Counted from the stretch's first letter, positions 44,415 through 55,895 are shown. The stretch: 64,000 nt of DNA from Peromyscus leucopus (GCF_004664715.2 NC_051084.1:62919334-62983333); one strand, 5' to 3'. Program-made: numbers and translations. The notes: generated by a model from the sequence alone, not told the origin.

Positions 44415-45120
44415 ATGCTGGAGAGATGGCTTAGCAGTGAAGAGTGCTTGCTTGGTAGTGAAAACAGAAGTGTGGATCCCAGCCACTGTGTAACAAGCTA
44501 GGAATCCCACACACACCTATGACTGTAGTTGGAAGTTCTACTGCAGACGCTTATAAAATAATCATTCAGCATTCAGAAGCTTAATATGATTTACAAACTG
44601 TATGGCCTTTGGTAGGCTTCTTGATAGCTAGACCTTTCATCTTAAATTAACCCATTTCTATTCATCTGTGTTTTGCCACATGGCCTCAGAGTTATCAGTC
44701 TGCTGGCATCTTGCTTCTCCTTCGGTGGCAGCTGGCATCTGTCTTTCCTCTGCCTTTCTTCTTCCTGTCTCTCTCTTGAATTTCTTGCCTAGCTATAACC
44801 TGAATTGCCATAGGCCAGAGCAGCTTCTTTATTAACCAATCATAGCAACACATATGCACAGTGTAAAGAAACTACCCCCCCCCCAGCGTATGACCCCCAT
44901 CTCCAGGGTGGATGAAGACAGCAGGATTAGGGAGCTTGCTGGCCTTGCTAAACTCTGGCCTGCCTTTCTGGGAAAGCCCAAGGCCTGGGTTTAGGGAAGA
45001 AACTCTGCCTAAAAGGAACAGAGAGTGACAGAAGAGATCATCCTCTTTAGCCTTCACATATGCACAAACATGTGAGTAACCGTGCACAAACACACATGCA
45101 CATATTCTCACATAGACTCA
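44415..45120 (+). mobile_element. B4 SINE split by a solo LTR
   Basis: 5' part 44415-44523: CATGCTGGAGAGATGGCTTA, GTGTGGATCCCAGCCACTGT. 3' part 44889-45120: GTGGATGAAGACAGCAGGAT, AGGGAGCTTGCTGGCCTTGC, AGAGAGTGACAGAAGAGATC and a CA-rich tail. The two parts meet in the normal B4 order once the LTR is removed. A (TTAA)n-like run follows at 45131-45160. Confidence 0.75.
44524..44888 (-). mobile_element. ERVK-type solo LTR (reverse) with perfect 6-bp TSD
   Basis: Reversed LTR starting TGTAGTTGGAAGTTCTACTG and ending in a C-rich stretch CCCCCCCCCAGCG. It is bounded by TATGAC at 44518-44523 and 44889-44894. Body phrases TATGGCCTTTGGTAGGCTTC, TTAAATTAACCCATTTCTAT and GCTTCTTTATTAACCAATCA are the reverse of those in 56398-56800, so it is the same superfamily. 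The terminal CA complement is eroded (CG). Confidence 0.9.
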
Positions 45121-45377
45121 GACAGACATGTTAATTAATCAATTAATTAATTAATTAACAATTTTAAAATAAAAGAAGAAACCTAAGCTTTCTCAGAGAA
45201 AGCAGACTCAGTTGGCACAGTGACTGGTGTTGAAGCAGTTTTCAATGTCAAGTCCCTCTTCAAAGAAGGTCAAGACTCTCTGGGAAAGTTGGCCTCGCAC
45301 AGGCATCTCACAATCACAAATCACAAACATGACAGAAACACAGGTGATCTGCTCCTAATCTCTCAGATTCCTAAAGA

Positions 45378-45628
45378 TTTATTTTTATTGTTTTATTTAT
45401 GCTTATATATATGTGTGTGTGTCTTATGTATGTATGCTTATATACGTGTGTATGTGTGTGTGTGTGTGTGTGTGTATGTACACATGAGTTCTGGTACTCA
45501 TAGTGGGAGTCAGATCCCCAGAAGTTAACAGTCAATTGTGAAACACCTGATATGGATCCTGATACTTAAATTCAGGTCTTCTGCAAGAGCAGCAAGTGCT
45601 CTTAACCACTGAGCCATATCTACAGCCC
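45378..45628 (-). mobile_element. B3 SINE (reverse) with TG-rich part
   Basis: CATAGTGGGAGTCAGATCCC, AATTCAGGTCTTCTGCAAGA, GCAGCAAGTGCTCTTAACCA, CTGAGCCATATCTACAGCCC. A (TG)n run at 45453-45475 lies in the reversed tail region. Confidence 0.9.
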
Positions 45629-47160
45629 CATCTCTCAGGTCCTTAATGGAGAGTCATTTAGCTTTCTATAAAAAAAAAAAAAAAAAAAGAAAGTACACTG
45701 GTGTAGTGCTTCCTAAAGTATTTGAACCCCAGAGTTGAATATAAACTTAATAAACTGAATCTTGTATACACACATCCATGGGATAATATAGCCACACCTC
45801 TTTCAGACATCAAAACTAAATTAACCACTGAAAATAAAATCCAAGTAAAATCAGGCAAAGGGGGTTCCATTCCTTCCACTGCCCTCTGGGGTGAAGGTGA
45901 AGATTAGTGGTCCCTCCAGACTGCTCATCCTTGTGTTAATGTTCCCAGCTGAGTGAACATCCACAGGGTGGTGCTTACTCAGTATTCCTCTTCTGACTCC
46001 AGCACTGGAGGTCTCTACGCAAAGCATGAGTAAGCTGTCGTTGCCCTAGGCTTACTATTCCTAATTGTATTGTTTCGTTGCTCTGCTTGGTTCAGTAAGC
46101 TGATGCATTAATTGTGTAACAGCATAGAAAATAAAATATAAGAAGATGTTTGCTTGAGCACTGGTTTCTTGACTGCTTTCTTTGAATATCTCCAAGGCAT
46201 TGAGCAGCCAGAGGAAATAAGTGGCAAACGGCCTCTGTCCAGCAAGGAGAGGGAACCCTTTCCCCCAGTTTCACCCATCTTGCTTTCATCAATCAGAGCA
46301 AATGCTGGTGTGTTATCATCTGGGGACTCATAAGGGCATTGTTTTCCCTTTATAACACAAGATTTACTTGACAGCAATATTCAAAATTTTGAAAGGGTTG
46401 AGTTGTCTACTCATAGAGAAGTAGTAGAACAAATGGAACCTCAGTATTTTCAGGGTAAAACAAACTTTAAAAGAAGGCAACAACATACAGGATCTTGATA
46501 ATCTGGCCACTGCCTAGCTGTCCCGTCATTAACCATACCCTCTTGTGCCTTCACGCAACCTAACCCCAAAGAAATACGTACTTATTATACAGCAGGAATA
46601 AACTGTGTGGTTCCCTGCTTCCATGAGCTTTCTATAACCATACTATATCAGTACATGTTGTTTGTATTAGTCATGGTAGGCTAACTGATACAACAAATAA
46701 CTCCAACACTTCAAAGTTTATGAGTTCTTTCTCATTCCAGTTACAATATAATTTAAGTCATCAGTAGTACTTTGTGCCTTTCAGGTACCAGAGACTTCAA
46801 ACCTCTTCTACCCAGTAGCTACCAGAGCCTCTTAGGCAGATCTCCTCCATCAGGACTCCACAAGTGAATGATGCAGTAATGGCCACAGACATTCAACACA
46901 CATGAGGAATTCTCCATCTTTTCCTTTGCAACTAAAACAATGCAATGCAAGATAACAAGTAGCCTTGCAAGAATAATTTTTAAAACAGTTAACTAAAATC
47001 AGTTTTATAGGGCTTCTTTTTCATTCTATGAACCTTTTGAGAGATGCTGCCCAAGCATGCAGTCATCAGTGTTGACTGTATGTTAGTGACACTGAGTCTA
47101 AGAACAAAAGTCCCTGATCTAAGTGATGTTTTTAGTTACATAATTGGCATGTTTCACAGG
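45629..47160. other. mostly unassigned interval
   Basis: A-run at 45670-45688. No clear repeat head or gene otherwise. Frames on the minus strand at 46092-46377 overlap each other and carry no recognised domain. Confidence 0.45.
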
Positions 47161-47172
47161 CGCGCGCGCGCG

Positions 47173-47205
<33 letters not shown>
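47161..47205 (+). repeat. (CG)10(CA)n alternating purine-pyrimidine tract
   Basis: Ten consecutive CG units (47161-47180) run straight into about twelve CA units. A pure CG run is rare in mammalian DNA because methylated CpG decays. The whole 45 bp alternates purine and pyrimidine and is a strong Z-DNA-forming motif by sequence rule. Confidence 0.98.
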
Positions 47206-49429
47206 CAAATTTGAAGTAAATTTGGAGTAAAACCAAATTCAGAGAAAATTACATGGGAGTTATTTCTGAGTTAGAGCTAGAAATGGCCTGAATCACTCCA
47301 TCCACAGTCCACTAGCCAGAACCCAGTCACGTGGCCCTTTACAACTGCAATCAGATACTGATAGATTCTTTCACCTGAGGAGATGGCTCCTTTCCCCTTT
47401 CCCTCATCTCTCCCCCAGTTGGCCCATTGAGTTAAGCCTGCTGTGCTCTAAAACAATGGCTCTAGAAAGTTCTTTCCCTATATCCTACACAGTTGCGCAG
47501 ATATCAGAATACTTACTGTGGATTAGGCTCTAGACCTTCCCAACGTCTGTGTATGCTGCTGCCTAGTCACCTCAAGATGTACAGAAGACTGTGTTTCAAG
47601 GATGAATGGATAAGAGTGCCAAAACATATTTTATACATGTTTGCATTACATTATCTCTCTACATCGCAGATGTATGAAACATGGATGTTTGACAATTGAA
47701 AGACTTCTTCAAAGTATCAAAAAAATTTGTAGCCTCAATAACTTTATACCTGACTATATAATCTAGTCTTTAATTTTACCTATGACTTTCATTCTCTCTC
47801 TTCAACTTTCAAATTAAAATAGGATAGTAGATTTGTAAATAAATATCTTATTGTTTTATTGAGTTCTCCTTGATAATGCAGTTGAAGACATTCCCCCTCA
47901 GCTGAAGTACCAGCAATGGAGAAAACACTCATTACCTTTTATAAAAGTTCTTCTGCAGTATTTAGAATTTTAGCTACTCTGGGTTTATAAAAAAATGTGT
48001 ATTCCTAAGAGAACATAGGTTTGTGACTTACATGAGTATCAGCAGAAGAAATAAAGTTTCATCACATTTTTGAACAATGATTCCTCTACCCTGTCCCTCT
48101 CTTCTTCCATCCCATCCCATCCTTGTATTGCCAAGGACCACTGACTACTGTTGAAGTCAATGAAAGCACATGAAAAATAATAACCTGTATCAGCAGCTAT
48201 AGTGGCTAATGTTGCTCCTACTTCTGAGACTCCAAACTAAGAAGTTCTATGAGTTTCAATTTTTATGGAAAATGTGCTGCTAACACAAAGTACAAAAAAT
48301 CTGAAGCTGAAACATGGAATGAGATCTTAGGAGGAGCAGGAATAGAAAATAAAACATCCATCATAATTCATGTATCTCCTCATTGTTGACTTTCCCATGA
48401 CCACTGTTAGTCTTAGTCTTGAGACTTTAAGTACAAGGAACTTAAAGGAATATTTATTTTGCAAATTAGTGAGTGATGGTATAAATATTCTCCACAATCA
48501 AACAAAACTCTTTCCATAGTCAAAGTGCCAAGTTCAAAATTAAACTTTGAATATGGAAAGATAAATTAATTTACTTAGAACATCCTGCTTCTTAAAAATG
48601 ATTATAGAGGTTTACATGCTATTAGATGTTTTTTCTAAGCACTCTGATGATTTAAATATGAATAAGTTAAAATGTTGCCAATTAAACATTAATGAAATAT
48701 GGACTGATTTAGAATTGCCTGGAAAGAAAAAAGACAGTTTATACTATGCACAAACTACAAATAACATATTTGATACCTTAAAATGGGCTCCAAATCTCCT
48801 GATACACTGTATCTATGAAATAGAAATCACCTTCAATACTACAACACAAAGAAACTCAAGTATGTCTATAATTATATGGAGATGCAAGTGAGTCACACAC
48901 TGCTATTGTAAAACCCAGACCAAGGTCAGTTAGGAATCAATATGAGAAAAACAGTAGAGAAGGTCGGATCTATCCTATGACCAAAAGGAAAAAAACAAAA
49001 TGAAACCATGGACCGGAACTAAGCTCAATATATGATGTGGGGTGACAGGGGGAGGAGGGTGGTAAAGCAAGTTGTGTAAAAATTCTCGGATTCAAGTAGT
49101 TGAAATCATGAAAAGGAAACAATAAGAACCAAACTCAGAGTTGAACAAGTTAGCAAAAGTTGTTGCAAGGAGTTAATAAGCAGCTATTCTAAAACCTTGA
49201 CTCCATTAGGCCATGAATGAGGCACTACAGGCCACACCAGGGAATTCCTGGACCACTTCAAAGCCATGCCTGTGGCATCTGACATCAGCAACTTTAGATT
49301 CCTAGAATGACGGGAGGGTAATTTCACCATCACATTCATTAGGTCACAACAAGAAACAAAAGTGACACTCTCAAAATCGACTGTTTCAAAGATAACTTGT
49401 TTATTTTAACTCTTATTTTAAAGGAGATT
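47206..49429. other. repeat-poor interval of 2.2 kb
   Basis: AT-rich, no interspersed repeat recognised. A 97-codon plus-strand frame (48598-48891) has no recognised domain and no splice context. Pyrimidine-rich words occur near 48085-48125. Confidence 0.45.
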
Positions 49430-49600
49430 TCTAGATAGTTTATTATTGTTGTGTTTCTGTATGAAGACAGGGTGCATGCAGAGGTCGGAGGACAATTTGT
49501 GGGAGTCAGTTTTCTCCTTCCACCATGTGGATCCTGGGGATTGAACTCCACTCATCGTGGTGGCAAGCATCTTTACCTACTGAGCCATCTCACTGGGCCT
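49430..49600 (-). mobile_element. B3 SINE (reverse)
   Basis: CATGCAGAGGTCGGAGGACA, GGGAGTCAGTTTTCTCCTTC, CACCATGTGGATCCTGGGGA, GGTGGCAAGCATCTTTACCT, CTGAGCCATCTCACTGG. Confidence 0.9.
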
Positions 49601-49712
49601 CAGTTACTAAACCAAGCATAGTTTATTGATGCTGAGCCATTTTCTCATCTTCTTCTACTATATTTTGCTCTATTACAAATCCTAGAACATCGAAAATGTG
49701 TTTTGTTTCCAG

Positions 49713-50581
49713 TCACCTTGAAAAGGGAAAACAGAGGAGATCTCCATGAGTAAACTAGGAATGAAGGGAGAGCAATAGAGAGGAGATAATGGGGGATGAG
49801 AACATGAGGGAACGGGATGATCAAGCTGGAGGAGGGACCGAGTGGGAGAGCAATGAAGGAGATATCTTGAGAGAAGGAAATATTATGAGGTAATGGAGAA
49901 ACCTGGTGCTAGAGAAATTCCCAGGAATTCACAAGGATGACCCCAGATTAGACTACTAGCAATAGTGGTGAGAGTGCCTGAACTGGCCTACCCTGGTAAT
50001 CAGATTGGTGAATACCCTAACTGTCATCATAGAGCCTTCATCCAGTAACTGATGGAAGCAGATGCAGAGATCCATAACCAAGCACCAGGCCAACCTCTAG
50101 GAATTCAGTCAAAGAGACGGAAGAGGGATTCTATGAGCAAGGGACATCAGATCATGATCGAGAAATCTACAGAGACAACTGAACCAAGCTCATAGGAACT
50201 CAGGAACTTTAGGCCAACAGTTGTGGAACCTGCATGGGACCTGACTAGAACCTCTGCATATGGGAGACAGTTGTGTAGCTGGGTCTGTTTGAGAGGCCCC
50301 TGGCAGTGGGATCAGGATCTATCCCTGGTGCATAAGCCGGCTTTTGGATCATATTACCTAGGATCGGACTCCTTGTTCACCCCTGATAAAGCAGAGAGAG
50401 GCTTAGTCCTGCCTCAACTGAATGTACCATGCTTAGCTGCCCCCCTCCATGGGAGAACTTACCCTGTTGGCGGAGGGGATGGGGGGAAGGCAAAGGTGGA
50501 GGGAGCCAGAGGAGGGATGAAGGAGGGATCTGTGATTGGTATGTAAAATGAATTTAAAAATTTAATAAATAATAAAAAATA
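49713..50581 (+). mobile_element. LINE-1 3' end, 5'-truncated, with TSD
   Basis: Same L1 3' UTR type as 17666-18591, plus strand. Shared phrases are GAGATCTCCATGAGTAAACT, AATACCCTAACTGTCATCAT and ATGTAAAATGAATTTAAAAA before an AATAATAAAAAA tail. The flanks TGTTTCCAG at 49704-49712 and 50582-50590 are an exact 9-bp duplication. The 107-codon frame at 50223-50546 is 3' UTR. Confidence 0.9.
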
Positions 50582-50590
50582 TGTTTCCAG

Positions 50591-51379
50591 AATTTTTGAC
50601 AACTCCAGAGCACATTAGACTCACTCGCAAAGTAGGTTAACAAGTTAGATACAAACCAATGAAACCGGAAAGAAAGAAGTAAATAGAGATTACATTCCTG
50701 GAACTTTCAGTGGGTTTTCTTCTTTTTAAAAAGTGTAAGGTTGTAGAGAAGAGGGTGCCTACAGTTTTGTGTTTTTGATAAGGAATTGGAGTCATAGCAT
50801 CTGGGCTCAGTCTCTCAATTCTCAAGAAATTAGAGATGTCCCAGTAGGAACAAAGTGATGTGATACCAACAATCTCCTGATTCCAATGAATGACCAGTGG
50901 CTGTCTTTTTCTTGTCACCTTTCTGAGAGGAACAGAGGCAGGACAGCCCTCCCCACAGGCCAACTGTATAGTTTTGTTCTCAAAAACATTCCCGGAAACC
51001 TACCTGGTAGTTTTATGCCATCGTTCCAGAATTTCCAATATTTTCCCAAGGTCATAATGATCCTGAAATAAATCCTCCAATGATGAAAATATCCAACCTC
51101 TTCTTTGTTTAAAGAGCTGATCTCTGGTTGATACAACCCTGGGGAATTCTACTAGGGTCCTTCATCTTCACTTGAGAAAACAGAGGCGTGGAAAATTTAA
51201 TAAAACTTAAATGAGAGAAAGAAGAGCCACAGACCAAGAGGGTGCATTTTTTAAAAATATATATTTGATAGCAGAGTTTCATCTAGAATATACAAAGTCT
51301 GTTAAAACTTAAGAATGGGGAAACAAATATCCCAGTTTGAGAACAGGAGGGATGCTTGAGAACGTATTCTATCAAAGAA
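50591..51379. other. unassigned interval
   Basis: No recognised interspersed repeat. Opposed short frames between 50637 and 51136 show no domain. A weak MIR-like phrase (CTTGAGAAAACAGAGGCGTG) is at 51171. Confidence 0.4.
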
Positions 51380-51780
51380 GACAGACATTGTAATAATACA
51401 CTCACAGCAGCTGTGGTTGCCTACACCTGGCCTGCACAAGACTGCATCTGCCAACAGCCAGCCATGGGTGTGGGAGGGCTCATGGCACCCGGCCCCTCCC
51501 TGCTACTGATCGGAGTTCGTGGTAGAGGAGTCATTATCTTCATCTGTGTGGTCACTGATGAGATTACCATGTAACATACCTATAGTCACTCAGACAATCC
51601 TAGTTAAACTCTGTGGGTCGTAAAACAAAATGACATGAGCATGGGAAAGGGACCTGTAGGGTGGGGCTGAGTGACAGGGATAGGGAAGACATAAGAGAAG
51701 GTGGTGAGGAGGGTTATCAGAATGAGTTATACACATGTGTAAAATTGTCAATGAGCAGATTCAATTAATAAAAAAAAAGT
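51380..51780 (+). mobile_element. LINE-1 3' UTR, second type
   Basis: Different rodent L1 3' UTR: AGCAGCTGTGGTTGCCTACA, CTGGCCTGCACAAGACTGCA, AAACTCTGTGGGTCGTAAAA, then AATGAGTTATACACATGTGT, CAATGAGCAGATTCAATTAA and an A-tail at about 51769-51778. Confidence 0.75.
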
Positions 51781-51869
51781 TCAGTATTACTTGTAATCTG
51801 AGAGTAAACATTGAAACAGGGAGATCACACTATGTAGCTTCAAAAATGAGCAAAAATCCAAAGCGCTGG

Positions 51870-52385
51870 TGTGGTGATATTTTATTTGTGCTCTGACAAA
51901 TAAAACTTATCTGGGGATCAAAGGACAAAGCAAGTCACTAGATTAAACATAGGGGCCAGACAGTAGTGGCTCACACACCTTTAATCCTATCACTCGGGAG
52001 GCAGAGATCCATCTGGATCTCTGTGAGTTCAAGGCCACACTGGAAGAGCCAGGCATGGTGGCACACACCTTTAATCCCAGCACTTGAGATCTCATGTCTT
52101 TGCTTGGGAAGGACACAAGCCTTTAATCTCAGGAAGTGATGTCAAGAAGCAAAAAGATATATAAGGCATGAGGACCAGGAACTAGAAACTTTTAAGCAGT
52201 TCAGTTGAGATCCCTTCCGTGTGAGGACTCAGAGGCTTTCAGTCTGATGAAACAGGATCAGCTGAGGAGTTGGCAAGGTGAGGTTGGCTGTGGCTTGTTC
52301 TGTCTCTCTGATCTTTCAGCTTTAACCCCAATTTCTGGCGCTGGGTTTTTTTTAATTAATAAGACATTTTAATATTCATGCTACA
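51870..52385 (+). mobile_element. ERVK-type solo LTR carrying B1-derived modules
   Basis: Starts TGTGGTGATATTTTATTTGT and ends ATTCATGCTACA. The flanks CGCTGG (51864-51869) and CACTGG (52386-52391) are a 6-bp duplication with one CpG-type change. The U3 part contains two B1-head-like stretches (51962-52045 and 52050-52095, each with CACACACCTTTAATCC), and a third CCTTTAATCTCAGGAAG at 52111. A TATA-like ATATATAAGGC lies at 52157. Confidence 0.92.
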
Positions 52386-52560
52386 CACTGGCAGCATCAG
52401 TACTGGCAAGGATGTGTGGCACAACAGGCATACCTACTCACTATTAGTGGCAATACAAATGGCCCAAACTCTTTTGGAAGAGTTTGTTGGTTCATTACAA
52501 AGCTAAGCAGATTCTCAGTTCCAAAACTTACTACTCAGTTTTACTAATCAATGGCATTCT
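52386..52560 (+). pseudogene. old LINE-1 ORF2 3' scrap
   Basis: CTGGCAAGGATGTGTGGCAC, GTGGCAATACAAATGGCCCA and GGTTCATTACAAAGCTAAGC resemble the end of ORF2 in old L1s. With the LTR at 51870-52385 removed, the left flank AAATCCAAAGCGCTGG joins this segment. Confidence 0.5.
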
Positions 52561-52585
52561 GGCCTAGCAATAAATATAAACTTAA

Positions 52586-52661
52586 GAGTTATGAAATAAT
52601 ACTCATATTTACAGTCAATTAACTTTTAATAAAGGTTATGAAGACAATTCACTGGAGAAAG
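52586..52661 (+). repeat. 76-bp direct repeat, copy 1
   Basis: Flanks the L1 at 52662-53384 on its left. The second copy is at 53385-53440 plus 53667-53686, split by another L1. About 70 of 76 positions agree. Ends are GAGTT...GAGAAAG in copy 1 and GAGTT...GGGAAAG in copy 2. Confidence 0.92.
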
Positions 52662-53384
52662 CGGAAATTGTGGGAGTGACTAACTAACGACCTTCCCAGC
52701 TGGAAACCCATACCCTGAGAAGGAGCTTACCCCTGAGGGCCAGGACACAGAGACAGCATACCCTAGGATAGAACCAAAAAAACTGGGGGAAATGTCAATG
52801 AAATGAGTCCTAATGATATTCTGCAATTCTCATAGATTGGTACCTAGCCCAACTGTCACCAGAAAGGTTTCACCCAGCAACTGATGGGACAGATGCAGAG
52901 ACCCACAGCCAAACATTAGTCAGAACTCAAAGAATGCTATGGGGGAGGGGAAGGTAAGAGGGGTCAAGGACACCACAAGAAAACCCACAGAACCAACTCA
53001 CCTGGACTCCTAGGGACTCATAGAGACTGAACCCCCAACCAGGGAGCCTACATGAGACTGGTCTGGGCCCTCCGCATATACGCTACAATTGTGATCTTCT
53101 TGTGATACTCCTAACAGTGGGAGCAGGTGCTGTCTCTGACTCTGCTGCCTGCTTTGCTACCCTTTTCCTCCTACAGGATTGCCTCATCCAGCCTTAATAG
53201 AAGAGAAGAATCCTAGTCTCACTGCAGCTTGATATCCCTGAGCTGGCTAATATCCATGGGAGGCCTGCCTGTATCTGAAGAGAAACGTTAAAGGAGGAGT
53301 AGATGGGGGCATGTAGAGGGGAGATGGGAGGATGAGAAAATTGAGAAGAGGAGAGGAAGGGGGTATGAAAACAAAACCAAAAGG
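52662..53384 (+). mobile_element. LINE-1 3' UTR (Lx-like), within a long duplication
   Basis: Lx-type 3' UTR: AAATGTCAATGAAATGAGTC, GATGCAGAGACCCACAGCCA, AGGGGTCAAGGACACCACAA, TGTGATCTTCTTGTGATACT and TAACAGTGGGAGCAGGTGCT, ending in a GA-rich stretch and AAAACAAAACCAAAAG. It sits exactly between two copies of a 76-bp direct repeat. Confidence 0.9.
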
Positions 53385-53440
53385 GAGTTGAGAAATAATA
53401 CTCATATTTACTGTCACATAACTTTTAATAAAGGTTATGA

Positions 53441-53653
53441 TGCAGGGATGCTTGGCTCAGCCTGGGAGGAGGGGACTGGACCTGCCTGGACTGAGTCTAC
53501 CAGGTTGATCTCAATCCTCGGGGGAGGCTTTGCTCTGGAGGAAGTGAGAAAGGGGTATGGACTGGGGGGAATGGGAAAGGGGACAGGAGAGGGGAGAATA
53601 AGGGAATCCGTGGCTGATATGTAGAACTAAATTATATTGTAAAAAATAAAAAA
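53441..53653 (+). mobile_element. short LINE-1 3' end nested in the 76-bp repeat, with 13-bp TSD
   Basis: L1 3' UTR end: GATGCTTGGCTCAGCCTGGG, GTCTACCAGGTTGATCTCAA, GGCTGATATGTAGAACTAAA and an AAAAAATAAAAAA tail. The flanks ATAAAGGTTATGA at 53428-53440 and 53654-53666 are identical. Two phrases (ACTGGACCTGCCTGGACTGA) match the L1 3' UTR promoter-proximal part seen in rodent L1s. Confidence 0.9.
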
Positions 53654-53686
53654 ATAAAGGTTATGAAGACAATTCACTGGGGAAAG

Positions 53687-54327
53687 GAGCTGGCATTTAA
53701 ACAACTGGCTTGGGAATATTAGATATACACACAAAAGAAAAACCTTGTATCTCTTTTACCCACAAAATATAAAAATTAAAATACATGAGCGCCCTTTATG
53801 TAAGAACTGAATCTTTCAGATCACTATGAGTCTTCCATGGCTGGTATAATTTTACCAAACCTTAACCTGGTGCTTCATACCAACAGAATTGTGCTCACAG
53901 GTAAGCCTGATTCTGCAGGCTAAAAATTGAAGTCAGGACATCTACATAAGTCTTTGGGTGAATACTGATCTATGTATGTAAGATGCCATGGGGGAAAAAA
54001 ATCACTAGAAATTACAGTGCTTTGCCAGTGGTGGATGCCTATTTAGAGCTGGAAATGTTTCTCTTTTCACTAGAGAAAAGAACTTCACAAATCACAGCTT
54101 ATCTTAGTAGTACAGTTAGAGGTATGATAGTAATTGTTCTTCTGGAATGACCCTAATAAGACTTGAAGGTCAACTTCAAACAAAGCAAACCATAACCAAG
54201 TAACTTAGTCATGTACCAGAAAGACATCCAAGTTCACTTTAAAAATGTAACAAATTATATTACCAAAAAAAAAAATACAATGAAGAATGTTAACCAGTCA
54301 ATCAAATTTCTAGGCAAAGACAAAAAT
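53687..54327. other. unassigned AT-rich interval
   Basis: No recognised repeat or gene. An A-run is at 54265-54275. Confidence 0.45.
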
Positions 54328-54470
54328 TGAGCCAGGCAGTAGTGGTACATGCCTTTAATCTCAGCACTTGGGAGGCAGAGGCAGGTAGATCTGAGTTTAA
54401 GGCCAGTCTGGTCTACAGAGCAAGTTTCAGGACAGCCAAGAGTACACATAGAAATCCTGTCTCAAAAAAC
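54328..54470 (+). mobile_element. B1 SINE
   Basis: GAGCCAGGCAGTAGTGGTAC, ATGCCTTTAATCTCAGCACT, GGTCTACAGAGCAAGTTTCA, GAAATCCTGTCTCAAAAAAC. Its A-rich tail leads into the purine repeat that follows. Confidence 0.95.
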
Positions 54471-54487
54471 CAAAAGAAAAGAAAAAA

Positions 54488-54592
54488 AGGAAGGAAGGGA
54501 GGGAGGGAGGGAGGAAGGGAGGGAGGGAGGAAGGAAGGAAGGAAGGAAGGAAGGAAGGAAGGAAGGAAGGAAGGGAGGAAGGAAGGAAGGAA
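54488..54592 (+). repeat. (GGAA)n/(GGGA)n purine tract
   Basis: About 105 bp of pure purine: GGGAGGGAGGGAGGGA blocks at 54497-54530, then GGAA units. Probably grown from the B1 tail. The GGGA blocks contain four or more G-triplets and could form a quadruplex. Confidence 0.97.
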
Positions 54593-55179
54593 AACTGAAA
54601 AAAATGATCCATAAATCTAAGGATAATTAATTAAAGACTTAGATATTATGGGGCTAATAAAATTATCATAGAATACTTTATACCAACTTATATATATATA
54701 TATATAATGATAAAAACATATATGTAATTAGATAGATAATTTATATGTTCTAAAAAGTAATAGAAATTACTTATATGTACAAGAGCATGTTATAAAGTGT
54801 TCTTAAAGACCCAGCTAGTTTTTCTAGATATGAAAAATGCAGTTTCTGAAAGGAAAAATACAGAGGAATAAATTATCTGAAGAATTATGAGTCAGTGAAC
54901 ATGATGTTATAGAACTAGAAACTGTCCAAAACAAGAAAAATCATGTTTATAAATACACACACACATATATATGTATACACACACATATATGTATATGTGT
55001 ATATATATATATATTAGGAAAAATAGGAAAGCATAAACAAAACATTAGCAAGTAATGAAATAACAGCAGATGGTCAAATGTCTACCTGTAATTGGGTCCA
55101 GAAGAGGAGAGAGAATGGGCAAATAGAAAATAATAAAAATATCTAAGAATCTTAACAGTGCCCAACAAATAAATCAAAA
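54593..55179. other. AT-rich interval with TA/CA microsatellites
   Basis: (TA)n at 54690-54706 and a mixed CA/TA/TG tract at 54951-55015. No gene signal. Confidence 0.6.
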
Positions 55180-55895
55180 GAAAACTTTACTGAGTCCAGT
55201 CATTATAGAAATCAGCATGGAGGTTTCCCAATAATAATGAATAATAATAATGAATGGATGAAAATTGAACCACCAGGTGAATCCTGCTGTAGCATTCCTG
55301 GGAAGACACATAGAGATACTTACACATTTGTGTGTTTTTGTTTCTGCTGTGGTGACAATAATGAAGTGATAAAGTCAGCCTAAATGTATGTCAACAGATG
55401 AACAGATAGGGCAAATTTGGTGCATATACACAATTAAATCTAACTCAGCCACAGAGAAAGTTACAATTATGGGGTTTGCGGGAAAGTGTAGAGATTTGGA
55501 AATTCCTATGTTAAGTAAGGTAACGTAGGATGGGAAAGACAAATACTACATGTTCCATCTCATATGTGGAGCCTAGCTTCCAATTTTCATACATGTGGAT
55601 TCATATGAGAGTGGCTATGGATAGAAACCAGTAACTAGGAAGAGGCCCACATGAGAAGGAGAAAGGATCTTTAAGGTGGGAATTGGAATGTAATAGAATA
55701 TGTGACTTGGAAGAAGAGAGAAGAATATTGAAGATGGAAGGGTACAAATAGAGAAAGAATAGGAGCAGTGAGAGGAGGGAGAGGATTGGGATTGGGTGAG
55801 GAAGGAGACCAACCAAAAGTAAGTATATATGAAAATGCCATAAGGACTCTTGCTAATTTGTAGTGCTAATAAAAATTAACTAAAACTCAAAACCT
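55180..55895 (+). pseudogene. LINE-1 ORF2 3' end and 3' UTR relic
   Basis: Follows the L1 ORF2 end: GAAATCAGCATGGAGGTTTC, GTAGCATTCCTGGGAAGACA, GTATGTCAACAGATGAACAG, GGTGCATATACACAATTAAA, CTACATGTTCCATCTCATAT GTGGAGCC. The 3' UTR follows to about 55895. Frameshifts and stops throughout; ORF2 encodes endonuclease and reverse transcriptase in intact copies, and none of the catalytic region is present here. Confidence 0.8.
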
